Source: Massilia sp. TS11 (GTDB lineage: Bacteria; Pseudomonadota; Gammaproteobacteria; Burkholderiales; Burkholderiaceae_D). From it: a stretch of DNA of 64,000 nt. Below the pieces are notes generated by a model, which worked only from the letters and a program-made list of their open reading frames with translations, made no database searches and was not told where the DNA came from. How positions within the stretch are numbered: the stretch's first letter is position 1; every line of letters begins with the position of its first letter. Position numbers and translations under genes: made by a program. The stretch lies in NCBI RefSeq assembly GCF_022012445.1, contig NZ_JAKLTS010000001.1, positions 1 to 64,000 of the forward strand, written 5' to 3'. Below, piece after piece: positions 35,965-44,099 of this stretch.

Positions 35965-36689
35965 TGACGACTGAAAACATCCTCAAGGTCTCCGGCCTGA
36001 AAGTGGCCTATGGCGGCATCAAGGCCGTCAAGGGCATCGACATCGAAGTCAACAAGGGCGAGCTGATCACCCTGATCGGGGCGAATGGCGCCGGCAAGAC
36101 CACGACCCTGAAAGCCATCACCGGCACCCTGCCGAACTGCCACGTGGAAGGCACGGTCACCTATCTGGGCCAGCATCTGAAGGGCAGCAAATCCTTTCAT
36201 CTGGTCGAGAAGAAGCTGGCCATGGTGCCGGAAGGGCGCGGCGTGTTCACGCGCATGACCATCCACGAAAACCTGCTGATGGGCGCCTACACGCGTAATG
36301 ACCAGGCTGGCATCGAGGCCGATATCGACAAGTGGTACAGCGTGTTTCCGCGTCTGAAGGAGCGGCGCGAGCAGCTGGCCGGCACCCTGTCCGGCGGCGA
36401 GCAGCAGATGCTGGCGATGGCGCGCGCGCTGATGTGCCACCCGACCCTGCTGCTGCTGGACGAGCCCTCGATGGGCCTGTCGCCGATCATGGTGGAGAAG
36501 ATTTTCGAAGTGATCCGCGATGTCTCGAAGCAGGGCATCACGATTCTGCTGGTCGAGCAGAACGCCAAGCTGGCGCTGGAAGCGGCCCACCGCGGCTATG
36601 TGATGGACTCGGGCGCGATCACGATGAGCGGCGTGGCCAGCGAGCTGCTGCACGATCCGCGCGTGAAGGCCGCCTACCTCGGCGAATAA
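35964..36689 (+). CDS. livF: Branched-chain amino acid ABC transporter ATPase
   Basis: A 241-residue ABC ATPase: Walker A GANGAGKTTTLKAI, signature LSGGEQQMLAMARAL and Walker B LLLLDEPSMGLSPIM, all in LivF form (MVPEGRGVFTRMTIHENL). It is the last gene of livHMGF. The ATG overlaps the livG stop; a longer frame upstream lies inside livG and is not used. A strong bidirectional terminator follows. Confidence 0.95.
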   Translation: MTTENILKVSGLKVAYGGIKAVKGIDIEVNKGELITLIGANGAGKTTTLKAITGTLPNCHVEGTVTYLGQHLKGSKSFHLVEKKLAMVPEGRGVFTRMTIHENLLMGAYTRNDQAGIEADIDKWYSVFPRLKERREQLAGTLSGGEQQMLAMARALMCHPTLLLLDEPSMGLSPIMVEKIFEVIRDVSKQGITILLVEQNAKLALEAAHRGYVMDSGAITMSGVASELLHDPRVKAAYLGE

Positions 36690-36707
36690 AACGGCGCCGC
36701 CCAAACA

Positions 36708-36735
36708 AAAACGCCCCGGTTTCCCGGGGCGTTTT
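36708..36735. terminator. Bidirectional terminator, livF/phasin
   Basis: AAAACGCCCCGG (36708-36719), loop TTTC, CCGGGGCGTTTT (36724-36735), between the convergent livF and phasin genes. Confidence 0.9.
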
Positions 36736-36762
36736 GCTTACTACAACATCATCGCTACATGA

Positions 36763-37329
36763 TTACTTCTTGGCGGCTTTCGGAGCAGCCTTGGCCGTGG
36801 CCTGGGTGAAGTGGTTCATGGCGGCGTTGACATTGGCTTCCAGGGCTTCGACAGCCTGCTTGGTCACCTTGCTCAGCTGCTCATAGCCAGCGTTGGCGTT
36901 GCCGATGGTGGCTTTCACCACGGCGACCACGTTTTCGGTACCGGCCGGGGCGTTCTTGGTCACTTCGTCGACCAGGGCCACGACCTTGCGGTTGGTTTCA
37001 GCCAGCTGGGCTTCAGCGGCTTTCGAGAATTCAGCCTGGGTGCCGGCAGCGATGGCCGCGATCTGACGGCCATAGGAAATGGCTTTCTCGGCGGTCGGCT
37101 GTGCCTGGGCAGCGCTCAGGCTGAAGAATTCCTGGGCGTCTTTGGCGGCCAGCAGCTGCTTGGTGGCAGCGGTCGACTCTTCCAGCGAAGCCTTGGCGGC
37201 GGTCAGGTTCAGTTCCACCAGCTTTTCCACGCCTTCAAAGGCTTTGGAGGTCAGCGAGTTCAGAATGGCGAACTGCGATTCGAGGTTGGCCTTGGTGGCA
37301 CTCGAAAATTGCTCGGGGATAGCAAACAT
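36763..37329 (-). CDS. Phasin family protein (PHA granule-associated)
   Basis: A 188-residue, Ala-rich, alpha-helical protein beginning [20 protein letters not shown], the phasin_2 pattern of betaproteobacterial PhaP proteins. There is no signal peptide. It coats polyhydroxyalkanoate granules and controls their size and number. The ATG has TTGGAG upstream. A Lys/Ala/Pro tail ([11 protein letters not shown]) ends it. It is monocistronic, with a strong promoter flanked by two TGC-N3-GCA sites that fit repression by PhaR. The PHA synthase genes are not in this window. Confidence 0.93.
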   Translation of the reverse strand: MFAIPEQFSSATKANLESQFAILNSLTSKAFEGVEKLVELNLTAAKASLEESTAATKQLLAAKDAQEFFSLSAAQAQPTAEKAISYGRQIAAIAAGTQAEFSKAAEAQLAETNRKVVALVDEVTKNAPAGTENVVAVVKATIGNANAGYEQLSKVTKQAVEALEANVNAAMNHFTQATAKAAPKAAKK

Positions 37330-37364
37330 GGTTTTCTCCAATAAAGGAAAGCAAGCGGTTAAGA

Positions 37365-37440
37365 TTGTGCATCGCAACAAATGCCATTTTACGCAGCTGT
37401 TCAGCTAAGTCAAGCATTTTTTGTGCGACGCAGCAAAATG
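37365..37440 (-). promoter_or_regulatory. Phasin promoter with two PhaR-like sites
   Basis: On the minus strand TTGACT (complement of 37408-37413), 16 bp and TAAAAT (complement of 37386-37391) form a strong promoter. Two similar sequences flank it: TTGTGCATCGCAACAAATG (37365-37383) over the start site, and TTGTGCGACGCAGCAAAATG (37421-37440) upstream of the -35. Both contain TGC-N3-GCA, the core reported for PhaR operators. Confidence 0.6.
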
Positions 37441-37570
37441 TGGAATTTCTATTTTTCTTGACAGCAAGAGCGGGGTCAAGGCAGCGCATGGTAGACTGCC
37501 CGCGACCCTCCGCGCCTTGATATGGCGCAATAACACGCTGGAAATGTTGCAACGCATAAGAAGGAGACCC

Positions 37571-38266
37571 ATGATCACCAGTCCGCAACAAGAGATGGTC
37601 GACGCCGCCATCCGCTCGCGCCGTTCGATCCGCGCCTTTCTGCCCACGCCGGTAGCGCGCGAGGACATCGAGGGCATTCTCGAGGTCGCATCGCGCGCGC
37701 CCTCGGGCACCAATATTCAGCCGTGGAAGGTGTATGTGCTGACCGGCGCGGCGCGCGCGCGCCTGTGCGCGGCCATCAGCGCCGTCCACAATGACCCGGC
37801 CGCGGCCGCCGCCCATCAGGAGGAGTACGCCTACTACCCGCGCCAGTGGGTCTCGCCCTTTATCGAGCGTCGCCGCAAGGTCGGCTGGGATCTGTACACC
37901 CTGCTGGGCATCACGCGCGAGAACAAGGCCGGCATGCACGCCCAGCACGGCCGCAACTACCAGTTCTTTGACGCCCCGGTCGGCCTGATCTTTACGATCG
38001 ACCGCGTGCTCGAGCAGGGCAGTTGGCTCGACTACGGCATGTTCCTCGAGAACATCATGATCGCCGCGCGCGGGCGTGGCCTCGACACCTGTCCCCAGGC
38101 CGCCTTCACACCCTTCCACCGTATTATCAAAGAGCAACTTTGCTTGCCGGATAACGAAATGCTGGTCTGCGGGATGGCGCTCGGCTATGCCGACCCCGAT
38201 AAGATCGAGAACACGCTACAAACGGAGCGCGAACCGCTGAAAAACTTCGTCCGTTTTCTTGAATAA
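37571..38266 (+). CDS. Nitroreductase family flavoprotein
   Basis: A 231-residue FMN-dependent oxidoreductase of the NfnB/nitroreductase fold: the N-terminal RRSIRAFLPTPVAREDIEGIL and ASRAPSGTNIQPWKVYV contact FMN, and RGLDTCPQAAF lies near the active site. AAGGAG stands just before the chosen ATG; the frame extends upstream but without family sequence. It reduces nitroaromatics, quinones or other acceptors with NAD(P)H; the physiological substrate is unknown. It is divergent from the phasin gene, and may share the PHA-linked intergenic region. Confidence 0.9.
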   Translation: MITSPQQEMVDAAIRSRRSIRAFLPTPVAREDIEGILEVASRAPSGTNIQPWKVYVLTGAARARLCAAISAVHNDPAAAAAHQEEYAYYPRQWVSPFIERRRKVGWDLYTLLGITRENKAGMHAQHGRNYQFFDAPVGLIFTIDRVLEQGSWLDYGMFLENIMIAARGRGLDTCPQAAFTPFHRIIKEQLCLPDNEMLVCGMALGYADPDKIENTLQTEREPLKNFVRFLE

Positions 38267-38322
38267 GCGCGTATACTGCTGAAATTAAAGGCTGTGTTCG
38301 ATTTGCTTCAAAGGATTGATTG

Positions 38323-39324
38323 ATGGTAAAGCTTGCGTTGAGCGCCCTGGCGGCGACCATGTTGTTGGCCTTCCCCGGCAGCGACGCGCTCGCCGCCAGC
38401 AAGACCAAGGCCGCGGCCGTCAAAAAAGTCAAGAAAGCCCAGGACGATGATGAGCGCGTTGTGCGCCGTCTGGTCACGGTCAATGGCAAGCGTAAGTACA
38501 TTACGCAGAAGGTCAGCACCCTGTCGACCATGGGCGACAAGGCCGGCCTGGCCCAGACCCACGATCCGCTCGACCTGAAATCGAATGTGGCCTTCGTGCT
38601 GGACCAGGAAAACGCCGAGGTCCTGTTCGAGAAGAATGCCAATGTGGCCCTGCCGATCGCCTCGATCACCAAGCTGATGACCGGCCTGATCGTGGTTGAA
38701 GCCAAGCAGGACATGGACGAAGTGCTGACCGTCACCGACGACGATGTCGACCGTGAAAAGCACAGCAGCTCGCGCCTCAAGGTGGGCAGCAAGCTGACCC
38801 GCGCCGACATGCTGCATATCGCGCTGATGAGTTCGGAAAACCGCGCCGCTTCGGCCCTCGGCCGCAATTATCCGGGCGGGCTGCCGGCCTTCGTCGAAGC
38901 GATGAATGCCAAGGCGCGCGAGCTCGGCATGAGCGACACCCATTACGTCGATTCGAATGGCTTGTCCAGCCGCAATGTGGCCAGTGCGCGCGACCTGTCC
39001 AAGCTGGTCGCCTATGCGCACAACCAGCCGCTGCTGCGCCAGTACTCGACCGACCCGCGTTCGGTCGTCGAAGTCAGCGGCAAGCCGATGCAGTTCGCCA
39101 CCACGAACGGCCTCGTCGCCAGTCCCAACTGGGAGATCGGCCTGCAGAAGACCGGCTTCATCAACGAAGCCGGGCGCTGCCTGGTGATGCAGGCGATGAT
39201 CCAGGGCCGCTCGGTGATCATGGTCTTCCTCGATTCCAAGGGTAAGCTGTCGCGGATCGCCGATGCCGGGCGCATGCGCAAGTGGCTCGAATCCTTCAAG
39301 ACGCCGAGCTTCGGGCAAGGCTAA
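38323..39324 (+). CDS. pbpG: D-alanyl-D-alanine endopeptidase (PBP7-like)
   Basis: A 333-residue periplasmic serine peptidase. The signal peptide is about 1-25 (LAATMLLAFPGSDALAA), followed by a Lys-rich stretch. The penicillin-binding triad is complete: SITK (S114/K117), SEN (171-173) and KTG (276-278). It cleaves D-Ala-mDAP crosslinks of peptidoglycan. AAGGA lies 7 nt before the ATG; a TTG one codon earlier is an alternative. A perfect terminator follows, shared with the convergent IclR gene. Confidence 0.93.
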   Translation: MVKLALSALAATMLLAFPGSDALAASKTKAAAVKKVKKAQDDDERVVRRLVTVNGKRKYITQKVSTLSTMGDKAGLAQTHDPLDLKSNVAFVLDQENAEVLFEKNANVALPIASITKLMTGLIVVEAKQDMDEVLTVTDDDVDREKHSSSRLKVGSKLTRADMLHIALMSSENRAASALGRNYPGGLPAFVEAMNAKARELGMSDTHYVDSNGLSSRNVASARDLSKLVAYAHNQPLLRQYSTDPRSVVEVSGKPMQFATTNGLVASPNWEIGLQKTGFINEAGRCLVMQAMIQGRSVIMVFLDSKGKLSRIADAGRMRKWLESFKTPSFGQG

Positions 39325-39328
39325 ACAA

Positions 39329-39356
39329 AAACGGGCCCGCGGGCCCGTTTGTTTTT
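39329..39356. terminator. Bidirectional terminator, pbpG/IclR
   Basis: AAACGGGCCC (39329-39338), GC, GGGCCCGTTT (39341-39350), flanked by A-rich and T-rich runs. Confidence 0.9.
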
Positions 39357-40141
39357 CAGGCCGCTTTTTCGGGCCGGTAGCCGAGCGTGGCCGAAATCTG
39401 ATTGGCCGTGCTGACCAGATCCTCGAGCCAGTCTTCCTGCAGACGGTCGCCCGGGGCCGAGATCGACAGCCCGGCCACCAGCTTGCCCGAGTCGTCGCGG
39501 ATGCCGGCGGCCATGCAGCGCACGCCCAGTTCCAGTTCCTCGTTGTCACGCGCATAGCCGCGCGCGCGCACCAGGCTCAGCTCGCGTTCGAGGCGGGCCA
39601 GATCGGTGATCGAATTCTTGTTGTGACCGGCCAGACCGGTGCGCGTCGCATAGGCGCGGATGGCCTTGGGATCGTCGACCGACAGGAACAGCTTGCCGGT
39701 CGACGTCAGATGCAGCGGTGCCCGGCCGCCGATCGCGCGCACCACCTGCATGCCCGAGCGTTCCGAGAAGGCGCGGTCGATGTAGACGATCTCGTCACCC
39801 TGGCGCACCGACAGGTTGATCGTCTGCTGGGTCTTTTTGTGCAGCGCACGCATAAAATCGAGCGCGGCTTCACGCACGGAAAGCCGGCTCTTGACCACAT
39901 TGCCCAGTTCCAGCAGGCGCATGCCGAGCCGGTAAGTGCCCGGTTCGACCCGGTCGACAAAGCGCGTGATCACCATATCGTTGAGGATGCGGTGCGCCGT
40001 CGACGGGTGCAGACCGGCTTCCTGGGCCAGCTCCTTGAGGCTGACCGGGTCCGAGTGCTTGGCCAGGGCGTCCAGCAGGGACACCATGCGTTCGATCACC
40101 TGAATCGAAGTTTTCGCGGTTTCCAGGGAGTCGTTTTTCAT
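39356..40141 (-). CDS. IclR-family transcriptional regulator
   Basis: A 261-residue regulator. The winged HTH lies at about 12-75 (VIERMVSLLDALAKHSDPVS, LAQEAGLHPSTAHRILNDMV) and the IclR effector-binding domain at about 85-255 (RQGDEIVYIDRAFSERSG, AIGGRAPLHLTSTGKLFLS, CMAAGIRDDSGKLVAGLSIS). The start at 40141 (MKNDSLETAK) is chosen because the region before it contains the promoter. Its own promoter carries TTTCACAATATGG, which is also present upstream of aceE. Autoregulation and control of pyruvate dehydrogenase are therefore plausible. The effector is unknown. Confidence 0.92.
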   Translation of the reverse strand: MKNDSLETAKTSIQVIERMVSLLDALAKHSDPVSLKELAQEAGLHPSTAHRILNDMVITRFVDRVEPGTYRLGMRLLELGNVVKSRLSVREAALDFMRALHKKTQQTINLSVRQGDEIVYIDRAFSERSGMQVVRAIGGRAPLHLTSTGKLFLSVDDPKAIRAYATRTGLAGHNKNSITDLARLERELSLVRARGYARDNEELELGVRCMAAGIRDDSGKLVAGLSISAPGDRLQEDWLEDLVSTANQISATLGYRPEKAA

Positions 40142-40175
40142 GATGTGGTTGGTGCGGTGCGGGATGAACAGAATC

Positions 40176-40205
40176 TTTATACCATATTGTGAAAAGGGAT
40201 GGCAA
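40176..40205 (-). promoter_or_regulatory. IclR gene promoter with internal operator
   Basis: Read on the minus strand: TTGCCA (complement of 40200-40205), 18 bp, TATAAA (complement of 40176-40181). The spacer contains TTTCACAATATGG (complement of 40182-40194), identical over 13 bp to the site upstream of aceE. A protein bound here would block polymerase, as in autorepression. Confidence 0.5.
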
Positions 40206-40254
40206 ACCACGGGGCCCCGGCGGCATAATATTGTTTCGCTACCACAGGACGCCC

Positions 40255-40641
40255 ATGGAACAGCCCACCAGTGAATTCAAGAGCAAAAGCGGTCTGAAAC
40301 GCATCTTTGCCGCCTTTTTCTATTCGATCGACGGCTTCAAGGCGGCCTGGCGCCATGAGCACGCTTTTCGTCAGGAACTGCCGCTGGTCGTGATCGGCAG
40401 CATCGTGGCCCTGGTCCTGCGCATCCCCATCTTCGAAAAGCTGCTGCTGATCAGCGTGCTGCTGCTGGTGCTGATCGTCGAGCTGCTCAACTCGGCCATC
40501 GAAGCCGTGGTCGACCGCATCTCGCTCGAGCGCCATCCGCTGTCGAAAAACGCCAAGGACTTCGGCTCGGCCGCCGTCTTCCTGTCCCTGGTCGTGGCCG
40601 TCGCCACCTGGGCCGTGGTCCTGTTCGACCGTTACTATTAA
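40255..40641 (+). CDS. dgkA: Diacylglycerol kinase
   Basis: A 128-residue integral membrane enzyme with three hydrophobic helices. FFYSIDGFKAAWRHEHAFRQEL is the cytoplasmic amphipathic start, and VELLNSAIEAVVDR holds the active-site Glu/Asn/Asp signature of the prokaryotic DgkA family. It phosphorylates diacylglycerol released by membrane-derived glucan synthesis, to recycle phosphatidate. The ATG at 40255 is preferred over an upstream ATG that would lie in promoter-like DNA. It is divergent from the IclR gene. Confidence 0.94.
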   Translation: MEQPTSEFKSKSGLKRIFAAFFYSIDGFKAAWRHEHAFRQELPLVVIGSIVALVLRIPIFEKLLLISVLLLVLIVELLNSAIEAVVDRISLERHPLSKNAKDFGSAAVFLSLVVAVATWAVVLFDRYY

Positions 40642-40686
40642 GCGCCTATATGCCGATTCGGTCATAAGCAGCTAACGAATCAATTG

Positions 40687-40725
40687 TTGCTGTTCGTCTA
40701 AGGCGCGCTATGCTGATCGCCTTAG
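40687..40725 (+). promoter_or_regulatory. Peroxiredoxin promoter with overlapping dyad
   Basis: TTGCTG (40687-40692), 16 bp, TATGCT (40709-40714). A perfect 8-bp dyad CTAAGGCG (40698-40705) / CGCCTTAG (40718-40725) spans the -10 and start region, as a repressor site would. The binding protein is unknown. Confidence 0.45.
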
Positions 40726-40742
40726 CCAATTGAGGAGGAATC

Positions 40743-41381
40743 ATGACCCTGCGTCTCGGCGATACCGCCCCCGACTTCGAACAAGACAGCACGCTCGGCC
40801 GCATCAAGTTTCACGAATGGGCCGGCAATAGCTGGGTGGTGCTGTTTTCCCACCCGGCCGACTTCACCCCCGTCTGCACCACCGAGCTGGGCCTGACCGC
40901 CAAGCTCAAGCCCGAGTTCGACAAGCGCAATGTGAAAGCGATTGCCCTGTCGGTCGACCCGGTCGACGCCCACGCCAGCTGGATCAAGGACATTGAGCAG
41001 ACCCAGCAGACCGTGGTCGGCTTTCCCATCCTGGCCGACAGCGACAAGAAAGTGTCCGAACTGTACGACATGATCCACCCGAACCAGTCGGCCACGGCCA
41101 CCGTGCGCTCGCTGTTCATCATCGACCCCGCCAAGAAAGTGCGCCTGATCATCACCTACCCGATGAGCACGGGCCGCAATTTCAATGAGGTGCTGCGCGT
41201 GATCGACGCCCTCCAGCTGACCGACGGCTACACCGTGGCCACGCCCGGCAACTGGCAGGACGGCGACGACGTGATCATCCCGCTGACGGTGACCGATCCC
41301 GAGGTGATCAAGCAGAAATATCCGAAGGGCTACAGCGCACCGCGCCCCTATCTGCGCCTGACCCCGCAGCCGAACAAATAA
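40743..41381 (+). CDS. 1-Cys peroxiredoxin (Prx6/AhpC-TSA type)
   Basis: A 212-residue peroxidase. The peroxidatic cysteine is C45 in HPADFTPVCTTELG. No second cysteine is present anywhere, so it belongs to the 1-Cys Prx6 class and needs an external reductant. The C-terminal domain (VATPGNWQDGDDVIIPLTVT) is the Prx6 dimerisation region. It reduces hydrogen peroxide and organic hydroperoxides. GAGGAGGAA lies a few bases before the ATG. The promoter carries a perfect 8-bp dyad. Confidence 0.94.
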   Translation: MTLRLGDTAPDFEQDSTLGRIKFHEWAGNSWVVLFSHPADFTPVCTTELGLTAKLKPEFDKRNVKAIALSVDPVDAHASWIKDIEQTQQTVVGFPILADSDKKVSELYDMIHPNQSATATVRSLFIIDPAKKVRLIITYPMSTGRNFNEVLRVIDALQLTDGYTVATPGNWQDGDDVIIPLTVTDPEVIKQKYPKGYSAPRPYLRLTPQPNK

Positions 41382-41468
41382 GCGCGCGCCGCATAAGCAA
41401 ATAAGTTAAGTGTCGTTTTCTATGTAAGCTGAGCACATTAGAATCGTCCTAACTCTTGGAGATTCTGC

Positions 41469-42242
41469 ATGAGCTTCACTTATATCGCATCGGGCTTCGC
41501 CGTTGGCCTGCTGGTTGGCATGACCGGCGTCGGCGGCGGCAGCCTGATGACCCCGATCCTGACCCTGCTGTTTGGCGTGCAGCCCTCGGTGGCGGTCGGG
41601 ACCGATCTGGCTTTCGCCTCGCTGACCAAGACGGCCGGCACCCTGACCCACAAGGTGCGCGGCACCGTGCGCTGGGACATCGTACGCCTGCTGTGCGTGG
41701 GCGCCTTGCCGGCCGCGCTGCTCGCCACCATCGGCCTCAAGCTGTTCGGCACCCTGAACAAGGAAATCGGCCAGTTCATCCGCTATTCGATCGCCGTCTC
41801 GGTGATGCTGACCGTGGTCGCCATTCTGTTCCGCGGCAAAATGCTGGCCTGGATGCTGGCCGATCCCGCGCGTCAGCTGCACGGACGCCGCCTGAGTGCG
41901 GCCACCGTGCTGGCCGGCGCCATTCTCGGCGTGCTCGTCACGATCAGTTCGATCGGCGCCGGCGCCATCGGCGCCACCCTGCTGGTGCTGATGTACCCGC
42001 GCCTGACGGCGGCCGAAGTGGCCGGCACCGACATCGCCTATGCCGTGCCGCTGACGGCGATTGCCGCCTTCGGCCACTGGTGGCTGGGCTCGATCGACTG
42101 GGCGCTGCTGCTGGCCCTGCTGGTCGGCTCCGTGCCCGGCATCACCCTCGGTTCCTGGGCCGCGCGCGCCGTGCCCGACCGTTTCCTGCGCGGTCTGCTG
42201 GCCACGACCCTGACCGGCGTCGCCTTCAAGCTGATCAGCTAA
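41469..42242 (+). CDS. TauE/SafE-family (TSUP) membrane transporter
   Basis: A 257-residue membrane protein with about eight hydrophobic segments. It starts SFTYIASGFAVGLLVGMTGVG and has the two TSUP repeats (GMTGVGGGSLMTPILTLLFG, and VTISSIGAGAIGATLLVLMY). The family exports or imports sulfite, sulfonates or related anions. Its place just before cysTWA supports a sulfur role. RBS TTGGAG lies 8 nt before the ATG. It is followed by a terminator built from the GGGG(N)CCCC repeat. Confidence 0.88.
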   Translation: MSFTYIASGFAVGLLVGMTGVGGGSLMTPILTLLFGVQPSVAVGTDLAFASLTKTAGTLTHKVRGTVRWDIVRLLCVGALPAALLATIGLKLFGTLNKEIGQFIRYSIAVSVMLTVVAILFRGKMLAWMLADPARQLHGRRLSAATVLAGAILGVLVTISSIGAGAIGATLLVLMYPRLTAAEVAGTDIAYAVPLTAIAAFGHWWLGSIDWALLLALLVGSVPGITLGSWAARAVPDRFLRGLLATTLTGVAFKLIS

Positions 42243-42259
42243 GCCATTGTTTCTCCAAT

Positions 42260-42326
42260 AAAAAAATCGGGGCCCGACCCCGATTTTTTTATTTCCGCCC
42301 AGATAAATCGGGGTCAGACCCCATTT
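42260..42326. repeat. Terminator plus REP-like element between TSUP gene and cysT
   Basis: A hairpin AAAAAAATCGGGG (42260-42272), CCCGA, CCCCGATTTTTTT (42278-42290) acts as a terminator. Fourteen bases on is AAATCGGGGTC-A-GACCCCATTT (42305-42326), the same core as at 30075 and 46102. The terminator is a variant of the same sequence. Confidence 0.75.
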
Positions 42327-42429
42327 ATGCATTCGGCAAAATTCGTCTAAGCAAATGCGAAATGATTACTTCCGCTTATGCGATTTGAGTGGGAAGATTT
42401 AATCTCTCATACTCATTTCGTTATATGTG

Positions 42430-43248
42430 ATGTCTGCTCGCGTTCTACCTGGTCTACGGCTCAGCTTGGGAATCAGCCTCGTGTATCTGAGCCTGATCGT
42501 CCTGATTCCGCTCTCGGCCGCCTTCCTGCGCAGTGCCAGCCTGTCGCCGGCCGAGTTCTGGCAGGCCGTCACGCAGGAACGCGTGCTGGCCTCCTACCGG
42601 CTGAGCTTTGGCGCGGCTTTCGTCGCGGCGCTCGTGAATGTGCTGTTCGGCGGCCTGCTGGCCTGGGTGCTGGTGCGCTATGAGTTTCCGGGCCGCCGCC
42701 TGATCGATGCCCTGGTCGATCTGCCGTTCGCGCTGCCGACAGCCGTGGCCGGCATCACCTTGACCACCCTGTACGCCGCGAATGGCTGGCTGGGCCGCTA
42801 CCTGACGGCGGCCGGGATTCAGGTGGCGTTCACGCCGCTGGGCGTGGTGCTGGCCCTGATCTTCGTCGGCCTGCCGTTCGTCGTGCGTACCGTCCAGCCC
42901 GTGTTGGAGGAAGCCGAGCGCGAACTGGAGGAGGCCGCCGCCAGCCTCGGCGCGCGCCCCTGGCAGGTGTTTTGGCGCGTGATCTTGCCGACCATTGTGC
43001 CGGCCCTGCTGACCGGCTTTGCGCTGGCCTTTGCGCGCGCCACCGGCGAGTACGGCTCGGTGATCTTCATCGCCGGGAATATGCCGATGGTGTCCGAGAT
43101 CACGCCCCTATTCATCGTCACCAAGCTCGAGCAGTACGACTACGCGGGCGCCACCGCCATCGCCGTTGTGATGCTGCTGTTTTCCTTCGTAATGCTGCTC
43201 ACCATTAACCTGTTGCAGGCCTGGAGCCGCCGCTGGAGCGCCCGATGA
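42430..43248 (+). CDS. cysT: Sulfate ABC transporter permease CysT
   Basis: A 272-residue inner-membrane permease with six or so hydrophobic segments. [19 protein letters not shown] and the EAA loop [22 protein letters not shown] match CysT (CysU). With CysW it forms the sulfate/thiosulfate channel. No clear Shine-Dalgarno precedes the ATG at 42430; a GTG directly before it is the alternative. It is the first gene of cysTWA, overlapping cysW by 4 bp. The upstream 100 bp is AT-rich and includes CTAAGCAAATGCG and CTTATGCGATTTG, possible CysB contacts. Confidence 0.93.
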   Translation: MSARVLPGLRLSLGISLVYLSLIVLIPLSAAFLRSASLSPAEFWQAVTQERVLASYRLSFGAAFVAALVNVLFGGLLAWVLVRYEFPGRRLIDALVDLPFALPTAVAGITLTTLYAANGWLGRYLTAAGIQVAFTPLGVVLALIFVGLPFVVRTVQPVLEEAERELEEAAASLGARPWQVFWRVILPTIVPALLTGFALAFARATGEYGSVIFIAGNMPMVSEITPLFIVTKLEQYDYAGATAIAVVMLLFSFVMLLTINLLQAWSRRWSAR

Positions 43249-44099
43249 ATCGTCCCGCTCTGCAAGACCCGGTCTGGGTGCGCGCCACCTTGCTGTTGCT
43301 GGCGCTCGGCTTCGTCACGCTGTTCCTGTTGATCCCATTGGCCGCCGTGTTCAGCGAGGCCCTGCGCAAGGGATGGGACGCCTATCTGGCCGCCATCACC
43401 GAGCCCGACGCCGTCGCCGCCATCCGCCTGACCCTGACCGCCGCCGCCATCGCCGTGCCGCTGAATCTAGTGTTCGGCGTCAGCGCCGCCTGGGCCATCG
43501 CCAAGTTCGAGTTCCGCGGCAAGAGCCTGCTGCTGACCCTGATCGATCTGCCGTTCTCGGTTTCGCCCGTGATCTCCGGCCTGATTTACGTGCTGCTGTT
43601 CGGCGCCCAGGGCTGGTTCGGCCCCTGGCTGCGCGAGCACGACATCAAGATTCTGTTTGCCGTGCCCGGCATCGTACTGGCCAGTATCTTCGTCACCTTT
43701 CCCTTCGTCGCGCGCGAGCTGATTCCGCTCATGCAAGCCCAGGGCAATGAAGAAGAGGAGGCCGCCCTCGTGCTTGGCGCCTCGGGCTGGCGCAGCTTCT
43801 GGCGCGTGACCCTGCCCAACATCAAGTGGGGCCTGCTGTACGGCGTGATTCTGTGTAATGCGCGCGCCATGGGCGAGTTTGGCGCGGTGTCGGTCGTGTC
43901 CGGCCATATCCGCGGCGAGACCAATACCATGCCCCTGCATGTCGAGATTCTCTACAACGAATACAACTTCGTGGCCGCCTTCGCCGTCGCCTCGCTGCTG
44001 GCCCTGCTGGCGCTGCTGACCCTGGCCCTGAAAACCCTGGTCGAATGGCGCATGCGCCGGCCCGACCCACTTCCGCTGGAGCCCCACCATGAGCATTGA
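43245..44099 (+). CDS. cysW: Sulfate ABC transporter permease CysW
   Basis: A 284-residue permease, partner of Cys[21 protein letters not shown] and the EAA loop [23 protein letters not shown] are family signatures, as is [20 protein letters not shown]. Its ATG overlaps the cysT stop (ATGA), and its end overlaps the cysA start by 11 bp, so the operon is tightly coupled. Confidence 0.94.
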   Translation: MNRPALQDPVWVRATLLLLALGFVTLFLLIPLAAVFSEALRKGWDAYLAAITEPDAVAAIRLTLTAAAIAVPLNLVFGVSAAWAIAKFEFRGKSLLLTLIDLPFSVSPVISGLIYVLLFGAQGWFGPWLREHDIKILFAVPGIVLASIFVTFPFVARELIPLMQAQGNEEEEAALVLGASGWRSFWRVTLPNIKWGLLYGVILCNARAMGEFGAVSVVSGHIRGETNTMPLHVEILYNEYNFVAAFAVASLLALLALLTLALKTLVEWRMRRPDPLPLEPHHEH

